This document shows positions 1 to 5,561 of a stretch of 5,561 nucleotides of DNA, piece by piece. How positions within the stretch are numbered: the first letter of the stretch is position 1; every line of letters begins with the position of its first letter. The stretch is taken from contig JACPZV010000502.1 of NCBI GenBank assembly GCA_016195295.1, positions 1 through 5,561 of the forward strand, in the 5' to 3' direction. A program made the position numbers and the translations under genes. The DNA comes from Acidobacteriota bacterium. GTDB lineage: Bacteria > Acidobacteriota > Vicinamibacteria > Vicinamibacterales > CAVVIG01. Below the pieces are notes generated by a model that worked only from the letters and a program-made list of their open reading frames with translations, was not told where the DNA came from and ran no database searches.

Positions 1-523
1 CGCCGCGTTTGATCCGCTGAAAACGTTCGAGGTCGATCGCGCGCTGTCTGGCCGCCGTCGCGCGCGCGAGGACGAGGCGCACGACGAACAGCGCGTGTGC
101 GCCGCCGACGAAGACCAGCTCCACGGGCGTCGGCTGCACAATCGCCACGGGCGCGACGTTGAACAGCGCTGCCAGCAGAAAGAGCACGACGAACAACGGA
201 TCGGGCGTCGCGGCGCCAGCCGGACGGCCGAACGCAATGACTATGCGCTCCCACCCCGCCTCAGCTTCGCTTTCGTAGAAGACCTGAAGGTAGCGGCCTA
301 CGCGCTCCACGCCGGCGTGAAGCGCGAAGACCGCTTCGAATGTCGCAGCCAAAATGAGCAATGGCAGGCAAGTCGCGGTCGGCGTCGAGGTCAGCGCGGC
401 CGTACCCAGCGCGAGGCCGGCCCACGCGATAAGGCCCGCGAGGAAGAGGCAGATTCGCGCCGTACCGCGCTGTCGAATCGTGGCACGGAGTGCGCGGTAT
501 TCCTCCGCTTCACGCGCCGTCAT
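1..523 (-). CDS. Unrecognised multi-pass membrane protein, partial (C-terminus beyond left edge)
   Basis: An open frame on the minus strand starts with ATG at 523-521 and stays open for 174 codons to the window edge, so the C-terminus is missing. A Shine-Dalgarno-like GAGAGGAG (534-527) sits just upstream, with unusually tight spacing to the ATG. The protein begins with a charged cytoplasmic-type stretch (residues 1-22, MTAREAEEYRALR...). Hydrophobic segments follow at about 23-44, 51-71, 109-130 and 133-153, so roughly four membrane helices. A soluble loop rich in charged and aromatic residues lies at about 72-106 (GRYLQVFYESEAEAGWER). After the last helix the chain turns basic (residues 153-174: ARATAARQRAIDLERFQRIK), which suggests a cytoplasmic tail. 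I do not recognise a family and see no catalytic motif. It is divergent from the carboxypeptidase gene. The hydrophobic pattern and ribosome binding site make it much more credible than the overlapping plus-strand frame. Confidence 0.72.
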   Translation of the reverse strand, partial: MTAREAEEYRALRATIRQRGTARICLFLAGLIAWAGLALGTAALTSTPTATCLPLLILAATFEAVFALHAGVERVGRYLQVFYESEAEAGWERIVIAFGRPAGAATPDPLFVVLFLLAALFNVAPVAIVQPTPVELVFVGGAHALFVVRLVLARATAARQRAIDLERFQRIKRG

Positions 524-526
524 GGG

Positions 527-534
527 CTCCTCTC
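527..534 (-). promoter_or_regulatory. Ribosome binding site of the membrane-protein gene
   Basis: Reading the minus strand, GAGAGGAG is followed by CCC and then the ATG at 523-521. The AGGAG core is only three bases from the start, closer than usual, but GAGAGG gives acceptable spacing. It supports this ATG as the start. Confidence 0.5.
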
Positions 535-555
535 ATCCTCGCCGTGGAAATGCCG

Positions 556-584
556 ATAGTACTGATGGACCCGCAGCGCCCTAA
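556..584 (-). promoter_or_regulatory. Weak candidate promoter for the left-edge membrane protein
   Basis: On the minus strand TTAGGG (584-579) and TACTAT (561-556) are separated by 17 bases. The -10 box is a fair match to TATAAT and the -35 box is poor. The predicted transcript would start about 25-30 bases before the ATG at 523, leaving room for the ribosome binding site. This is pattern matching only. Confidence 0.28.
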
Positions 585-589
585 TCCCC

Positions 590-617
590 TTGCGGTCTAT
601 GAATTGTCTGGTAAAAT
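590..617 (+). promoter_or_regulatory. Candidate promoter of the carboxypeptidase gene, -10 overlapping the ATG
   Basis: TTGCGG (590-595) and TAAAAT (612-617) are separated by 16 bases, a reasonable sigma-70-type pair. The -10 box overlaps the first two bases of the ATG at 616. If this box is used, transcription would start near 624, downstream of that ATG. The in-frame GTG at 628 would then be the first usable start, on an almost leaderless mRNA. Confidence 0.42.
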
Positions 618-1740
618 GCCGTTCCAGGTGAATCGAAAAACGTTTTTCTGGATTATCGCTTCAGCGTTCATCGGCCTTGTCGCCCTCGCGGGGGCGCCGG
701 CAGCGGCCGCGACGAACGCCCCAGTCAAGTCCTCAAAACCGGCAGCCAAAGCGGTCAGGTCCACTTCGGCCCGTCCGTCCGCGCTCGCGACGACGCCGGC
801 CGCGCTTGCGAAGACGAAGCCACGCGCGCCGATTTACTCCGCCGAACGCGCGCAGACGCGCAAAGCCAAGCTGGCTCGTGCCCGGGCCGTCTCGACGGCG
901 CGCGAGATGGCGGACACGATTCTCCCCAGATATAAGGTCGACGCCAGTGGCGATCTCGTCCCCGATGTCAGGGCCGCCGCCGCCATTATCTACAACCCGG
1001 ACACCAACCAAGTGCTCTGGGAAGCGAACTCGCAAAGCCCGCGCTCGATCGCCAGCATTACGAAAGTCATGACGGCGACGGTGTTCCTCGAGAACAATCC
1101 CGACCTTTCGCAATCGGTGATCGTCACGCGCGGTGACGTGTTTCAGGCCTCGACCACCCGATTGCGCGCGAACGACAAAGTGACCATAGACGACTTGTTG
1201 CACCTGCTGCTGATTGCGTCGGACAACGCGGCCGCTCGAGCGCTCGCACGCATCTCGCCGTACGGATCCGAAGGCTTCGTGCTCCGGATGAACGAGAAGG
1301 CCGCCGAGCTCGGGCTCGAGAGCACCAACTACAGGGATCCGTCGTGTCTTCTCACGGAGAATATCTCGTCCGCCTACGATATGGCGCGGCTGATCACGCA
1401 CGCGTCAGACGACGAGCGGATTGCGTCGGTGATGCGGACGCCGGAGTACACGGTACGCACGGCTACCCGTCGCGTCATCACGTTCCACAGTACGAATCAT
1501 CTGCTCGGGCGGCCGGACGTCGATGTTCGCGCAGGCAAGACCGGGTTCATCTCCAAAGCCGGCTACTGTCTGGCGACGCTGTTGCGTCTGCCTGAAGGCG
1601 GACCACAGGTGGCGGTCGTCGTGCTGGGCGCGCGCTCCAATGCCGGTCGATTCATGGAAACGCAGAATCTTTTCGCGTGGCTCACGACGAAGGCGCCGAC
1701 GATCTTCGGACCCAAAGCGCCACAGCAGCCCCAGCAGTAG
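616..1740 (+). CDS. Serine D-alanyl-D-alanine carboxypeptidase / endopeptidase (peptidase family S11, penicillin-binding protein)
   Basis: Peptidoglycan-trimming enzyme, 374 residues from the ATG at 616, that would cleave D-Ala-D-Ala peptide bonds in the periplasm. All three active-site motifs of the family are present: SxxK as SITK (Ser147 nucleophile, Lys150), SxN as SDN (202-204) and KTG (308-310). Residues 1-32 form a signal peptide: basic VNRK, a hydrophobic core IIASAFIGLVALAG, and an Ala-rich cleavage region near residue 32. A Pro/Ala/Lys/Arg-rich low-complexity stretch (about 33-90) links it to the catalytic domain (about 115-350). The protein ends soon after the domain with PQQPQQ, so the C-terminal beta domain and amphipathic anchor of PBP5/DacA are absent. 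This architecture is closer to PBP7/PbpG, and I therefore give no gene symbol. An in-frame ATG at 490 is rejected because it would add a non-signal sequence and overlap the divergent gene. GTG 628 is a real alternative start and gives a compact signal peptide beginning MNRKTFF. Family assignment is sure; the exact bond cleaved is not. Confidence 0.93.
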   Translation: MPFQVNRKTFFWIIASAFIGLVALAGAPAAAATNAPVKSSKPAAKAVRSTSARPSALATTPAALAKTKPRAPIYSAERAQTRKAKLARARAVSTAREMADTILPRYKVDASGDLVPDVRAAAAIIYNPDTNQVLWEANSQSPRSIASITKVMTATVFLENNPDLSQSVIVTRGDVFQASTTRLRANDKVTIDDLLHLLLIASDNAAARALARISPYGSEGFVLRMNEKAAELGLESTNYRDPSCLLTENISSAYDMARLITHASDDERIASVMRTPEYTVRTATRRVITFHSTNHLLGRPDVDVRAGKTGFISKAGYCLATLLRLPEGGPQVAVVVLGARSNAGRFMETQNLFAWLTTKAPTIFGPKAPQQPQQ

Positions 1741-1743
1741 CAT

Positions 1744-1778
1744 CAGCCCTCAGCCCTCAGCCCTCAGCCCTCAGCCCT
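1744..1778. repeat. Five perfect tandem copies of CAGCCCT between convergent genes
   Basis: Copies lie at 1744-1750, 1751-1757, 1758-1764, 1765-1771 and 1772-1778 with no mismatch. The array starts three bases after the carboxypeptidase stop and ends two bases before the end of the fdhE stop codon on the other strand, so it fills the gap between convergent genes. On the minus strand it reads as five GGG tracts separated by the four-base loop CTGA, which matches the intramolecular G-quadruplex pattern. Because the period is seven, the TGA in each minus-strand unit falls in all three reading frames. No ordinary hairpin-plus-T-tract terminator is visible here, so the array may act in transcript 3' end formation, but that is inference. 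Confidence 0.9.
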
Positions 1779-1780
1779 TC

Positions 1781-2638
1781 TCACGCATACCCCCGCTGCA
1801 TCGCCGCGGCGTCGAGCGGCAGCGTGGCAATCGAATCCACTGTCACCATGACCGGCCGCGCGGCGTGTCTGGCGTCGTAGGCCTTGAGATAACGATGACA
1901 GACATCGCAGCCGTACACACGGTACCGGCCATCGCGTGTGGCGAACGACGTAACCTGCGTGCGATCGTCGTTGCCGCAGAACGGACAATCAAGCGGCGCG
2001 AAATTCCACTGGGCCAGGCACCGGCCGCAGATGAGTCGACGGTCGGCCCCCGGCGTGATGACGGCGAAATCGGGCTCCCATCCGCAGAAGGGGCAGATGC
2101 CGCGACTCCAGCCCGACACATCGATCTGCTGGGCGAGGGACTCGGTCGAGCGCGCCAGAAACGGTCTCAGCGCGAGCACCAGCACGTGATCCAGACCCGC
2201 GGGCGCCTGGGTTGCGGCTGCCGGGTCGACCTCGCGCAACCCGGCCGTGCGATCGTACCAATCGGCCACGAGCGGTTCGAGCGCGTGGCCCTCGCGTCCG
2301 AGCGCGATGATCTGGTCGTGGTCGGCCCGTTCGAGTGCGTCGAATCGCCTTAGGATGTCGGCGGTTTGACGAAGCGCCAGTCGGAAATCGGTCCAGTCGA
2401 TGGGCAGGTCGCGGAATCGCACGATCGGCCGACCGGCTCGATGCTGCGCTCGCAGCCACTCGAGATCCATTTGAATCCACGGCAATGGCACGCGTGACTG
2501 GACGCGGCGCTGCATCTCGATCAGCGCAATCTGCATGTCGACCGCCGACACCAGTTCCGGCTGGGCGATCTTCAATTGCCTGAGTTCCATTATTTCTGGA
2601 GGTTCGGGGCGAGTCGGGCGCGTCGCGCGGTCGGTCAC
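1781..2638 (-). CDS. fdhE: Formate dehydrogenase accessory protein FdhE-like
   Basis: 285 residues from a GTG at 2638-2636, near the size of E. coli FdhE (about 309). FdhE is a cytoplasmic rubredoxin-like, metal-binding protein needed to make respiratory formate dehydrogenases active; it binds the catalytic subunit. The N-terminal half (1-175) is mostly helical with no obvious motif. The C-terminal half carries four CxxC pairs in the order expected for the family: CPFC (182/185) followed by GWEPDFAV, CGRC (204/207) with a nearby W211, CPFC (218/221) followed by GN, and CDVC (244/247) followed by HRYLKAYD. The start is uncertain: neither GTG 2638 nor the internal ATG at 2590-2588 (residue 17, MELRQLK) has a ribosome binding site, but a TAGAAT box lies seven bases before the GTG, which suits a leaderless mRNA. 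No formate dehydrogenase structural, molybdenum cofactor or selenocysteine gene is in the window, so its client is encoded elsewhere. It is convergent with the carboxypeptidase and divergent from the radical SAM gene. Confidence 0.88.
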   Translation of the reverse strand: MTDRATRPTRPEPPEIMELRQLKIAQPELVSAVDMQIALIEMQRRVQSRVPLPWIQMDLEWLRAQHRAGRPIVRFRDLPIDWTDFRLALRQTADILRRFDALERADHDQIIALGREGHALEPLVADWYDRTAGLREVDPAAATQAPAGLDHVLVLALRPFLARSTESLAQQIDVSGWSRGICPFCGWEPDFAVITPGADRRLICGRCLAQWNFAPLDCPFCGNDDRTQVTSFATRDGRYRVYGCDVCHRYLKAYDARHAARPVMVTVDSIATLPLDAAAMQRGYA

Positions 2639-2644
2639 GGGAGG

Positions 2645-2650
2645 ATTCTA
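2645..2650 (-). promoter_or_regulatory. Candidate -10 box of fdhE
   Basis: The minus strand reads TAGAAT at 2650-2645, a five-of-six match to TATAAT, with CCTCCC between it and the GTG start at 2638. A transcript from this box would begin at or next to the GTG. I see no good -35 box at 16-18 bases (TCGGGT at 17). Confidence 0.42.
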
Positions 2651-2677
2651 CTGGAGCGCGCGCGGGGACCCGACCTG

Positions 2678-2686
2678 TGCCAGAAT
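2678..2686 (+). promoter_or_regulatory. Candidate extended -10 promoter for the radical SAM gene
   Basis: TGC followed by CAGAAT (2681-2686) fits an extended -10 element. The region 16-18 bases upstream is only GC repeats, so there is no -35 box. Predicted transcription would start near 2693, about 8 bases before the GGAGGAG ribosome binding site. It lies back to back with the fdhE -10 box, about 30 bases apart. Confidence 0.4.
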
Positions 2687-2700
2687 GAGTGACCTCGCCT

Positions 2701-2707
2701 GGAGGAG
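2701..2707 (+). promoter_or_regulatory. Strong ribosome binding site of the leader ORF
   Basis: GGAGGAG lies six bases before the ATG at 2714. It is the strongest Shine-Dalgarno match in the window, yet it serves a six-codon ORF rather than the radical SAM start 17 bases further on. Confidence 0.65.
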
Positions 2708-2713
2708 AAACCC

Positions 2714-2734
2714 ATGAGTCAGGAGTCCGAATGA
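2714..2734 (+). CDS. Six-residue leader ORF (MSQESE) coupled to the radical SAM gene
   Basis: ATG at 2714 opens a frame encoding MSQESE and ending at TGA 2732-2734. It has an optimally placed GGAGGAG upstream. Its stop overlaps the radical SAM start as ATGA (2731-2734), the classic arrangement for translational coupling, and it is out of frame with the large gene (offset 17). Its own codons contain AGGAG (2721-2725), which is the ribosome binding site of the radical SAM start. Ribosomes reading the leader would therefore pass over and then restart at the downstream ATG. The peptide has no run of one amino acid that would suggest attenuation. It could be chance, but strong site, stop/start overlap and nested second site together favour function. 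Confidence 0.5.
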   Translation: MSQESE

Positions 2735-4239
2735 AGGTACACCTTATCAATCCCAGCGCGCTGTCCTTCGGCGTTGGGGTGATTACCCCCCGTTGGTTGT
2801 TTGTCCTGGCGGCCGCGACACCCGAATCCTACGGTGACCCGATTATCACGGACGAAACGCTGGACCCTTGGAATCCGAACACGGTTTCGGCCGGCGACGT
2901 CGTTGGCATTGGCATCCATACGGGCAACGCTCTTCAAGGCTACGAGATCGGCAAGATGGCGCGCGCGCGCGGTGCGTACGTCGTGTTCGGCGGGATTCAC
3001 GCGACGCTGTACCCGGAAGAGGCCGCCACGCTCGGCGCCGCGCACGCGGTCGTGAAGGGCGACGGCGACATGGTGTGGGCGACCGTGCTGGCCGACTGTG
3101 TACGTCAGGCGCCGCAGCCCCTCTATGACGGGGGCAAGGTGGAGGGCAGCGAGTTCAAGCCGGCCCGCTGGTCGCTGGTTCCGCGCGACAAGTACATGTG
3201 GGCGTCGGTGCAGACCGTCCGTGGATGTCCGAAGCACTGCTCGTTTTGTTCGGTGTGGAGGACCGACGGCCAGCGCCCGCGGCAGCGCACGGTCGATGCC
3301 GTGGTGGAAGAAATCGTCGAGTTGCGACGGCTCGGATTCCGGTTCATCGCGCTCGCCGACGACAATTTCTATCCCGTCACGCTCGACGATCTCGCGAAGG
3401 CCGCGCGGCGACAAGACAAAGGGCGACTTGAGGAGCTCACGGCGATGCGCGCCGAGCGCTTCGAGCTGATGGATCGGCTGGCCGCGCTGCCCGAGGACAT
3501 GGTCTTCTTCACGCAGATCACGATGGAAGCGGCCGAGGACCCGCAATTCCTCGATGCGATGAACCGCGCGCACATTCGCGGCGCGCTGGTCGGCGTCGAA
3601 GCGGTCACGGCCGAAGGATTGAAGGACGTCTACAAGGACTTCAACCTCAGCGGCGAGCACCTCGTCGATCGGTTGCGCGCGTTCCGCCATCACGGCGTGC
3701 ACGTCCTCGCGTCGTTCATCTTTGGACTGCCGAGCGATCGGCCCGAGACCTTCGACCTCACGGCGCAGCTGGCCGAGCGGTCGGGGGTGACGTTCGCGCA
3801 GTTCTTGATGCTGACGCCGTTCCCGGGAACCGTCGACTTCGCCGCGTGGGAAAAGAACATGGAGTCGGATCCGACGCGCATCGCCGGCATTCCGATCACG
3901 CGGCACTGGTTGATTCCGCAGGCCCAGCAACCGAAGGTGTACGTGCCGCATCCGCTGATGTCACCAGACGACATCCGGGCGGGGACGCAGGCCGTCTGGG
4001 ATCGCTTCTACAACTGGCGAAACATTTGGGCGCGTTCCACGTGCGTGACGTCCCTCAAGTCGCGCCTCGCGTTCATGTTGATTTCGAAGCTGTACCGTCA
4101 GATGTACGCGAACACCGGGATCGCGACCGACAGCGCGCGCGTGAACCGCTCGGCGGCTTGGGCCCGCATGATCGCCAAGCCGTGCCAGCGCCTGTTCGCG
4201 GCGCCGCCCATGCCCGAGCTGCAGGTGCCCGGCGTCTAG
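2731..4239 (+). CDS. B12-binding-domain radical SAM enzyme, substrate unknown
   Basis: 502 residues from ATG 2731, with AGGAG at 2721-2725 spaced five bases upstream. The N-terminal part (about 1-140) looks like a cobalamin-binding Rossmann fold: MKVHLINPSA at the start, then VVGIGIHTGNALQGYEIGKMAR, VVFGGIHATLYPEEA (84-98) and VVKGDGD (107-113). The DxHxxG motif of base-off/His-on B12 proteins is not seen, as is common in this radical SAM class. The radical SAM domain follows, with the 4Fe-4S motif CPKHCSFC (Cys166, Cys170, Cys173). Core motifs include ALADDNFYP (207-215), GVEAVTAEG (288-296) and FIFGLPSDRPET (329-340). A charged helical stretch near 216-255 looks like an insertion. The C-terminal region (about 390-502) contains PHPLMSPDDIRAG and a W/Y/R-rich helix; this resembles the tail of uncharacterised B12-binding radical SAM proteins. 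Relatives include BchE- and HpnJ-type enzymes, but I cannot assign a substrate. A methyl transfer or ring rearrangement is possible. glgA begins 20 bases downstream. Confidence 0.9.
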   Translation: MKVHLINPSALSFGVGVITPRWLFVLAAATPESYGDPIITDETLDPWNPNTVSAGDVVGIGIHTGNALQGYEIGKMARARGAYVVFGGIHATLYPEEAATLGAAHAVVKGDGDMVWATVLADCVRQAPQPLYDGGKVEGSEFKPARWSLVPRDKYMWASVQTVRGCPKHCSFCSVWRTDGQRPRQRTVDAVVEEIVELRRLGFRFIALADDNFYPVTLDDLAKAARRQDKGRLEELTAMRAERFELMDRLAALPEDMVFFTQITMEAAEDPQFLDAMNRAHIRGALVGVEAVTAEGLKDVYKDFNLSGEHLVDRLRAFRHHGVHVLASFIFGLPSDRPETFDLTAQLAERSGVTFAQFLMLTPFPGTVDFAAWEKNMESDPTRIAGIPITRHWLIPQAQQPKVYVPHPLMSPDDIRAGTQAVWDRFYNWRNIWARSTCVTSLKSRLAFMLISKLYRQMYANTGIATDSARVNRSAAWARMIAKPCQRLFAAPPMPELQVPGV

Positions 4240-4259
4240 CGCGGGTCCCTTCGCGCGCG

Positions 4260-5561
4260 ATGCTCAAATCACGCGGCCGGTCGGCGGAACGGCCACGGTC
4301 CGTTCTGATGATCGGATCGGAGGCGCAACCGTTCGCCAAAACTGGTGGGCTGGCCGACGTGCTCGGCGCGTTGCCGTCGGCACTCGCGCGCGTCGGATGG
4401 GACAGCACGCTTGTGCTGCCGAAGTACCGTGGTATCTCGGCCGGCACGCTGATGGAGACCCTCCCGATAAGCGTTGGGGGCTGGACTCGTGACGTCGGCT
4501 TCTTCGACGCGCCGCTCGCGCACGGCGCGCGGGCGATCCTCGTCGATTGTCCCGAGCTCTACGGCCGCGAAGCGCTCTACGGTGAGGGCCGCACCGACTA
4601 TCCCGACAACCCGCGGCGGTTCGCCGTGCTCGTCCGCGCCGCGCTCGAGTCCGTCGCCAGACGAGGTGTGACACTCTCGGTGATTCACGCGCACGATTGG
4701 CAGGCGGCGCTCGCGCCCGTCTACCTGAGATCGGTGTACGCGTCGCATCCCGTGCTCGGCCGGACGCCGAGCGTCTTCACGATTCACAACCTCGCGTACC
4801 AAGGCCTGTGCGAACCTGATTGGCTGCCAAGGCTGGATCTTGGCTGGGATCATTTCACCACCGATCGCCTCGAGTACTGGGGGCGCGTCAGCCTCCTCAA
4901 GGGCGGCATCAATGATGCCGATCTCGTGACCACGGTCAGTCATCGGTATGCCGAGGAAGTTCAAACGCCCGAGTTCGGCTTCGGCTTCGACGGCATCTTG
5001 AAGCGTCGCGGCGAGGATCTCGTCGGGATTCTCAACGGGATCGATACGGACGCGTGGGATCCGGAGCGCGATCCCTTCTTGCCAGCGCCGTACTCGGCCG
5101 CCGATCTGTCCGGCAAGGCTGAGGCGAAGGCGGCGGTGCTCGCGCGCTACGGTCTGCCGACCGACGGCGCGACGCTGGCGCGGCCGCTTGTCGGCATGGT
5201 GTCGCGCATGGTCGATCAGAAAGGCTTCGACCTCATCGCCGCGCTCGCCGACACGCTTCCTCACCTCGATGCCACGTTCGTCGTGCTGGGTGAAGGGGAA
5301 GATCGCTATCAACGTCTTTGGACACGGCTGGCGGTGGCGCACGGCGATCGCATCGCGGCGCGCATCGGCTTCGACGAGTCGCTCGCCCACCTCATCGAGG
5401 GCGGCGCCGACATGTTCCTGATGCCGTCGCGTTTCGAACCCTGCGGGCTCAATCAGATGTACAGCCTGCGTTACGGCACGGTGCCGGTGGTGCGCGCCGT
5501 CGGCGGGCTGGCGGACACGGTGCGCGACGCCGCGCAGGTCACGGCGAAACACCGGCGCGGC
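4260..5561 (+). CDS. glgA: Glycogen synthase GlgA (ADP-glucose type, GT5), partial at right edge
   Basis: 434 codons from ATG 4260 to the edge with no stop; the family is about 475-490 residues, so roughly the last 40-60 are missing. The enzyme transfers glucose from ADP-glucose to the non-reducing end of alpha-1,4-glucan in the cytoplasm. Visible motifs in order: VLMIGSEAQPFAKTGGLADV with the ADP-glucose-binding KTGG (27-30), YGEGRTDYPDNPRRF (107-121), HAHDW (143-147), FTIHNLAYQG (173-182), TVSHRYAEEVQTPEFGFGFDG (225-245), ILNGID (257-262), SRMVDQKG (315-322, with the phosphate-binding Arg316 and Lys321) and PSRFEPCGLNQMYSLRYGT (389-407, catalytic-type Glu393), then GGLADTV. Most GlgA proteins begin just before VLxxxSE, so the basic N-terminal stretch (residues 2-14) is an extension; an ATG at 4308 (Met17) would fall inside the first beta strand and is unlikely. 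No ribosome binding site precedes 4260. The 20-base gap after the radical SAM gene suggests co-transcription. Confidence 0.95.
   Translation, partial: MLKSRGRSAERPRSVLMIGSEAQPFAKTGGLADVLGALPSALARVGWDSTLVLPKYRGISAGTLMETLPISVGGWTRDVGFFDAPLAHGARAILVDCPELYGREALYGEGRTDYPDNPRRFAVLVRAALESVARRGVTLSVIHAHDWQAALAPVYLRSVYASHPVLGRTPSVFTIHNLAYQGLCEPDWLPRLDLGWDHFTTDRLEYWGRVSLLKGGINDADLVTTVSHRYAEEVQTPEFGFGFDGILKRRGEDLVGILNGIDTDAWDPERDPFLPAPYSAADLSGKAEAKAAVLARYGLPTDGATLARPLVGMVSRMVDQKGFDLIAALADTLPHLDATFVVLGEGEDRYQRLWTRLAVAHGDRIAARIGFDESLAHLIEGGADMFLMPSRFEPCGLNQMYSLRYGTVPVVRAVGGLADTVRDAAQVTAKHRRG

Noticed and set aside
95..559. Plus-strand frame of 154 codons opposite the left-edge membrane protein
   Set aside because: Its product is dominated by Arg, Gln and Glu without structure, while the minus strand gives clear membrane segments and a ribosome binding site.
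490..615. N-terminal extension of the carboxypeptidase to the ATG at 490
   Set aside because: It would bury the signal peptide 42 residues into the protein, overlap the divergent gene and cover both promoters.
1523..2353. Plus-strand frame of 276 codons spanning the carboxypeptidase end, the heptad repeat and most of fdhE
   Set aside because: It overlaps two well-supported genes in other frames and its product shows only repeat-derived Ser/Pro/Gln and Arg-rich sequence.
2689..2730. N-terminal extension of the radical SAM protein to the ATG at 2689
   Set aside because: The extension MTSPGGETHESGVR is read across the GGAGGAG site and leader ORF; MKVHLINP at 2731 is a typical domain start with its own AGGAG.
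2719..3951. A 410-codon open frame on the minus strand, antisense to the radical SAM gene
   Set aside because: Arg/His-rich composition with no recognisable motif; the plus strand carries the complete radical SAM motifs.
4239..4256. GCGCG / CGCGC inverted repeat between the radical SAM gene and glgA, as a possible terminator
   Set aside because: Only a five-base stem with an eight-base loop and no T tract; such GC-only pairings are expected by chance here, and the 20-base gap favours read-through.
4269..5552. A 427-codon open frame on the minus strand, antisense to glgA
   Set aside because: It is read opposite a gene with unmistakable GlgA motifs, is rich in Arg/His/Glu with no domain sense, and is the expected shadow of GC-rich codon usage.

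Overview
The window is GC-rich bacterial DNA with tightly packed genes, short intergenic gaps and no RNA gene, insertion sequence or CRISPR array that I can see. The gene set is ordinary housekeeping and accessory metabolism. The high GC content, the AT-rich -10-like boxes lying at or just before start codons, and a (CAGCCCT)n heptad repeat between genes remind me of soil Acidobacteriota (Vicinamibacteria type). That placement is a guess from style, not from a marker gene.

Layout: (1) 1-523, minus strand, the N-terminal 174 codons of an unrecognised membrane protein with about four membrane segments; it runs off the left edge. (2) 524-615, a divergent promoter region. (3) 616-1740, plus strand, a secreted serine D-alanyl-D-alanine carboxypeptidase/endopeptidase (peptidase family S11) with all three active-site motifs. 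(4) 1741-1780, a 40-bp gap between two convergent genes, almost filled by five perfect CAGCCCT repeats; the minus strand is a textbook G-quadruplex pattern. (5) 1781-2638, minus strand, an FdhE-like formate dehydrogenase accessory protein with four CxxC motifs. (6) 2639-2730, a second divergent promoter region. (7) 2714-2734, a six-codon leader ORF with a strong ribosome binding site, whose stop overlaps the next start. (8) 2731-4239, plus strand, a B12-binding radical SAM enzyme of unknown substrate. (9) 4260-5561, plus strand, glycogen synthase GlgA, cut by the right edge.

The radical SAM gene and glgA are 20 bp apart on the same strand and are probably co-transcribed, but nothing in the sequence ties the radical SAM reaction to glycogen. 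The carboxypeptidase, FdhE and membrane protein each look independently transcribed. No formate dehydrogenase structural gene lies in the window, so FdhE here is separated from its client.

I do not see a clear new multi-gene system. The features most worth a second look are the coupled leader ORF before the radical SAM gene, the G-quadruplex-type heptad repeat between convergent stops, the radical SAM protein itself, and the likely leaderless starts of the carboxypeptidase and fdhE.
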